The notes under the pieces: generated by a model
The model's database searches: none
The model's input: only the letters and a program-made list of their open reading frames with translations
Told to the model about the DNA's origin: nothing
Program-made: the position numbers and the translations under genes
DNA from: Polyangium jinanense
GTDB taxonomy: Bacteria; Myxococcota; Polyangia; Polyangiales; Polyangiaceae
Direction of reading: 5' to 3'
Length of the DNA stretch: 64,000 nt
Assembly (NCBI RefSeq): GCF_028435365.1
Contig: NZ_JAGTJJ010000005.1
Span: forward strand, 248,001 to 312,000
Shown here: piece after piece, positions 60,845-64,000 of the stretch
How positions within the stretch are numbered: position 1 is the stretch's first letter
How the letters are laid out: each line of letters begins with the position of its first letter

Positions 60845-62425
60845 ATGCGCGCCGTCCTGCCCAGCGCTTTCCTCGCACTCGCCGCCTTCGCTCTGCCAGC
60901 GCCCGCCGATGCGTTCTGTGGGTTCTACGTGAGCGGGGCGGATTCGAAATTGTACAATAACGCGACCTTGGTCGTCCTCATGCGCGACGGCACGCGGACC
61001 GTGCTCTCGATGCAGAACAATTACCAGGGCCCGCCCGACGATTTCGCGATGGTCGTCCCGGTGCCGGTCGTCCTCGCCAAGGAGAACGTGAAAACCCTGC
61101 CCGCCGAGGTCTTCGGCCGGGTCGATCGCCTCGCCGCGCCGCGGCTCGTCGAATACTGGGAGCAGGATCCTTGCTTCAAGGAGCCGGTCCGCGCGGTGGA
61201 ATCCGTGATTCAGTACGCGTCGAAGCCCACGGAGGACGAGGGCTCCGCCGAGGAAGAGGCGGAGCGGCACGGTGTCAAGATCGAGGCGCGTTTCAACGTC
61301 GGCGAATACAACGTCCTCATCCTGAGCGCCCGGGACTCGCTCGGGCTCGACACGTTCCTGCGCGGCCAGCGATACAAGATTCCCGCGGGCGCCGAGCCCT
61401 ACCTCCGCCCGTACGTGACCGCCGGGAGCAAGTTTTTCGTGGCCAAGGTCGACGCGAAGAAAATCCGCTTCGAGAACGGGCAGGCCATGCTCTCGCCGCT
61501 CCGATTCCATTACGACGGCGAGAGCTTCAACCTGCCCGTGCGCCTCGGCCTCATCAACTCGGCCGGCACGCAGGACCTCATCGTCCATGTCCTCGCCCGC
61601 TCGCGTTACGAGGTCGCGAATTACGAAAACTACGCCATTCCCACGAACATCCGCGTCAAGGAGCCCGTGAAGCAGAGCTTCGGCTCGTTTTACGCGACGC
61701 TCTTCGACAAGGTGCTCGAAAAACACCCGCGGGCCGTGATGACGGAGTATGCCTGGGACGCGGGCTCCTGCGATCCCTGCCCCGAACCGCCGCTCGGGGT
61801 CACCGACCTCGCGAGCCTCGGCGCCGATGTCCTGCCCGCCTACGAGGGGAAGAGCGAAGCCCCGCCCGAGCTGGCGAACGCCTTCACGTTGACGCGCCTT
61901 CACGTCCGGTACGACAAGAATGCGCTCGGCGAAGATCTGGTTTTTCGCGCCGCACCGCCGATCCGCGGCGGCAACGGGGTCCCCGATCCCGAGGGCAGGA
62001 TGGAGCCGGGCGCGATGTCGAGTGGCAACAATAGCTTCCAGGGCCGTTACGTCATTCTCCACCCGTGGGAAGGGCCCATCGAATGCAAGGAGCCCCGGCG
62101 CGGAATCTGGGGCGGGCCGGTCAAACAGATTGCCGGCGCGGGCACGACCCAGGTCGCCACGAATACTGCGTTCGCCCCGCGCGACGTCGAGCTCGCGTCG
62201 TTCCTCGATTCTTCGGCCGGCGTGCTCGAATCCCAGGAAGCCAAGCTCCCGAGTGGTCCCGTCACGGAAACGCCTTTGCCGACGTTGCCCTCGAAGGGCG
62301 GCTGCGCGAGCTGCACGACGGCGAGCTCGCGGGATGGGCTCGAAGCGGTGCTCGGAGCCGTCGCGGCTGCGGTGGCGATCGTGCTGCGGCGCGGCTCCAC
62401 GCGCGCGAAGCGCGGCGCGGTCTGA
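60845..62425 (+). CDS. DUF2330 protein, second paralogue, with MYXO-CTERM-like tail
   Basis: The 526-residue protein shares with its neighbour the FCGFYVSGAD start, the NNATLVVLMRDGTRTVLSMQ strand and the GSKFFVAKVD and RFENGQAMLSPLRFHYD blocks. It lacks the long Pro insert. The tail is CASC, a helix (AVLGAVAAAVAIVL) and an Arg/Lys-rich end. GGGAGGG precedes the ATG. The 113 bp between the two genes probably hold both promoters. Ancestral duplication and inversion is likely. Confidence 0.88.
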   Translation: MRAVLPSAFLALAAFALPAPADAFCGFYVSGADSKLYNNATLVVLMRDGTRTVLSMQNNYQGPPDDFAMVVPVPVVLAKENVKTLPAEVFGRVDRLAAPRLVEYWEQDPCFKEPVRAVESVIQYASKPTEDEGSAEEEAERHGVKIEARFNVGEYNVLILSARDSLGLDTFLRGQRYKIPAGAEPYLRPYVTAGSKFFVAKVDAKKIRFENGQAMLSPLRFHYDGESFNLPVRLGLINSAGTQDLIVHVLARSRYEVANYENYAIPTNIRVKEPVKQSFGSFYATLFDKVLEKHPRAVMTEYAWDAGSCDPCPEPPLGVTDLASLGADVLPAYEGKSEAPPELANAFTLTRLHVRYDKNALGEDLVFRAAPPIRGGNGVPDPEGRMEPGAMSSGNNSFQGRYVILHPWEGPIECKEPRRGIWGGPVKQIAGAGTTQVATNTAFAPRDVELASFLDSSAGVLESQEAKLPSGPVTETPLPTLPSKGGCASCTTASSRDGLEAVLGAVAAAVAIVLRRGSTRAKRGAV

Positions 62426-62896
62426 TCACCCTACCTGGATGGCGGGGCGCTTCTGGAGCGCCGCGCGCAGCTCGGCGACGAACGCCGCGTCGCCGACGTC
62501 CTTCGGCACCGCCCCATAGGCACCGAGGAATTGCGCCATCCGGACAAGCACGTTCGCTTCCATGTTGCTGCAAAGCAGGACGCGCACCTCGCCGAGGCCG
62601 TTCGAGTCGCGGATCATGCGAATCACGATCGAGCCATCGAGCTTCGGCATGTTCACGTCGAGCAGCACGAGGTCGCAACGCATGTCGCGTATGGCCTGAA
62701 GGACGCCCAAAGGCCCGTGGTGAAATCGGGCCTCGAAGCCCATATCCGCGAGCCTCTGCACGGCGCTCTCCCCGAACCGCGGGTCGTCATCGATGACGAG
62801 GATCCGCGTACGTCTCGCGCGAACGCCCGGAAAACCGTTCGGCGTGAGGCTGCGTGATTGTCGTTTGGTGTCATTCATGGGATCCGGGGCGCTCAT
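62426..62896 (-). CDS. Single-domain response regulator
   Basis: The 156-residue protein has one receiver domain (about 31-155) with acidic DDDPRF, the phospho-acceptor Asp80 in LVLLDVNMPKLDG, Ser110 and Lys132 (VPKDV). No output domain is present, so it acts as a phospho-relay or by binding a partner. No kinase gene is adjacent. The start is uncertain (62896, or 62878), and the longest open frame would overlap the methyltransferase gene. Confidence 0.85.
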   Translation of the reverse strand: MSAPDPMNDTKRQSRSLTPNGFPGVRARRTRILVIDDDPRFGESAVQRLADMGFEARFHHGPLGVLQAIRDMRCDLVLLDVNMPKLDGSIVIRMIRDSNGLGEVRVLLCSNMEANVLVRMAQFLGAYGAVPKDVGDAAFVAELRAALQKRPAIQVG

Positions 62897-62997
62897 GCTC
62901 CGGACCGGGTTGTAGTCCGGCAGAGGCGGGCCCACCATGAGACCAAGGTCCCAAGGTCCGTGCGTCAACACACACACGCACGGCGAGCCCGATGACG

Positions 62998-63975
62998 TCA
63001 GGCCGCGATGCCCTCCAGGATGACGACGGAATCCGCGGTCGGAATCACGCGGGCGAGCTTCAAACCGGCGGCACGAAAGAGCGCTTCGAATTCGGCCTCG
63101 GTGCGCTCGCGGCCGGGCACGACCGTCAGCATGCAGAGATCGAGCGCTTTGGTCGGGTGATCCGTATTTCCCGGGGGCATGAGCGCGTCGACGACGAGCA
63201 CGCGCGCTCCCGCGGCCATCGCGCGCCTGCAATGCTTCAGGATAGCCACGCACGTATCGTCCGCCCAGTCGTGCAGGATCCGCTTGAGCACGTAAATATC
63301 CGCACCCTCCGGCACGGACGTGAAGAGGTCGCCGGCGATGCGGTCGACACGCTCGTCGAGCCCCGCCGCCGCGAGACGCCCCGGCTGCCCAACGACCTCG
63401 GGACGATCGTAAAGCACGCCGCGAACCGAGGGGTATATCCGCAGCACCTCGACGAGCAGCCCGCCGAGGCCCCCGCCCACGTCCACCACCCTCGACGCGG
63501 CGCCGAAATCATAGGCCTCGGCGACCGCCCGGTTGTCCGCATCCGAGACGCTCGCCATCGCCTTGTCGAAGACCTCGCCGAGCGGCGGATGCTGGCTCAG
63601 ATATTCAAAAAACGCGACGCCGTGGCGATACTCGAACGCGCACTGACCCGTCTTCACGGTATGAGGGAGATGCAGCGCGGCCTCCATTGTGGGCGGGAGC
63701 GTGCCGAGCTGCACCATGCCTTGCATGGAAAACGGGCCGCCGGTGCGAAGATGCTGGGCGGCCGGCGTGAGGTGGAATCGCCGCTCGGCATCCTCGGCGA
63801 AAATGCCCTTCGACGCGAGCACGCGGAGGACGCGGTAAAGCGACAAGGGATGGGCACTCGCCTCGCTCGCAAGCTCCTCCGCGGTCTTTGGCCCGGTCGC
63901 GAGCCGGTCGGCGATTCCGAGCTGCATGACGGCATTGAGAGCGCCGGCATAAAAGCAACCCCAGGCGAGGTCCAT
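62998..63975 (-). CDS. O-methyltransferase (dimerising, SAM-dependent; 5' end may lie outside window)
   Basis: The 325-residue protein has an N-terminal dimerisation winged helix (DLAWGCFYAGALNAVMQLGI through HLTPAAQHL) and a C-terminal SAM domain with VVDVGGGLGGLLVEVL, DRPEVVGQPGRL and LKRILHDWADDTCV, with a His typical of Methyltransf_2 enzymes. It methylates phenolic or secondary-metabolite hydroxyls. The frame stays open to the right edge without a stop and no ribosome site precedes 63975, so the true start could be outside the window. Confidence 0.88.
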   Translation of the reverse strand: MDLAWGCFYAGALNAVMQLGIADRLATGPKTAEELASEASAHPLSLYRVLRVLASKGIFAEDAERRFHLTPAAQHLRTGGPFSMQGMVQLGTLPPTMEAALHLPHTVKTGQCAFEYRHGVAFFEYLSQHPPLGEVFDKAMASVSDADNRAVAEAYDFGAASRVVDVGGGLGGLLVEVLRIYPSVRGVLYDRPEVVGQPGRLAAAGLDERVDRIAGDLFTSVPEGADIYVLKRILHDWADDTCVAILKHCRRAMAAGARVLVVDALMPPGNTDHPTKALDLCMLTVVPGRERTEAEFEALFRAAGLKLARVIPTADSVVILEGIAA

Positions 63976-64000
63976 GATGACCCCGACGTGCGAGTGCGTG

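Overview
The window is high-GC, tightly packed bacterial DNA that reads as a myxobacterium (Myxococcota, probably Polyangiales). The signs are four secreted proteins ending in a Cys / hydrophobic helix / Arg-rich MYXO-CTERM-like tail, two DUF2330 proteins, Ser/Thr kinases with a transmembrane or ATPase-STAS architecture, many lipoproteins with Gly/Ser/Pro-rich linkers, multihaem beta-propeller proteins and RsbR-type STAS proteins. I see no rRNA, tRNA, CRISPR array, insertion sequence or prophage. Most genes sit a few bases apart, and GTG and TTG starts are common.

Layout. 1-5.5 kb: the end of a V4R/haem-NO-like protein, a decayed FG-GAP lipoprotein remnant, an RsbR-like PAS-STAS protein, and a translationally coupled ECF sigma / FecR-TPR / envelope-protein operon. 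5.5-13.4 kb: two tiny hydrophilic proteins and a MepA endopeptidase, a crotonase, an ArsR-SRPBCC pair with a recognisable promoter, tandem YCII (DGPF) proteins with their ECF42-type sigma factor and DUF2277, and an M23 lipoprotein. 13.4-31.6 kb: a transmembrane Ser/Thr kinase, a nitronate monooxygenase, many lipoproteins, a beta-propeller split into two overlapping lipoprotein genes, a GST, a ferritin-like protein, a second PAS-STAS protein, a TonB-like protein, two small-molecule enzymes, and a MerR-TipAS regulator. 31.6-45 kb: a tandem-duplicated VWA lipoprotein, then two large dihaem beta-propeller proteins flanking a 1,724-residue kinase-ATPase-GAF-STAS protein. 45-53 kb: YaeQ, a BlaI/BlaR1-like pair with operators and a textbook terminator, an SDR, a K+/H+ antiporter and a PP2C phosphatase. 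53-64 kb: a parallel beta-helix MYXO-CTERM protein, a 156-residue protein with about 65 methionines, a 48-residue Trp/Val/Pro-tailed microprotein, a VWA lipoprotein, a dienelactone hydrolase, divergent DUF2330 paralogues, a response regulator and an O-methyltransferase that may run off the window.

The common theme is envelope and stress signalling: sigma/FecR, three RsbR-type STAS proteins, two kinases, one phosphatase, one BlaI/BlaR1-like pair and many exported proteins of unknown role. The strongest candidates for something undescribed are the methionine-rich protein with its upstream palindrome and neighbouring microprotein (55.4-56.1 kb), the split propeller (20.7-21.7 kb), the STAS-terminated giant kinase (36.8-42.0 kb) and the sensor-less BlaR1 with an acidic repeat and coiled-coil tail (46.2-48.3 kb).
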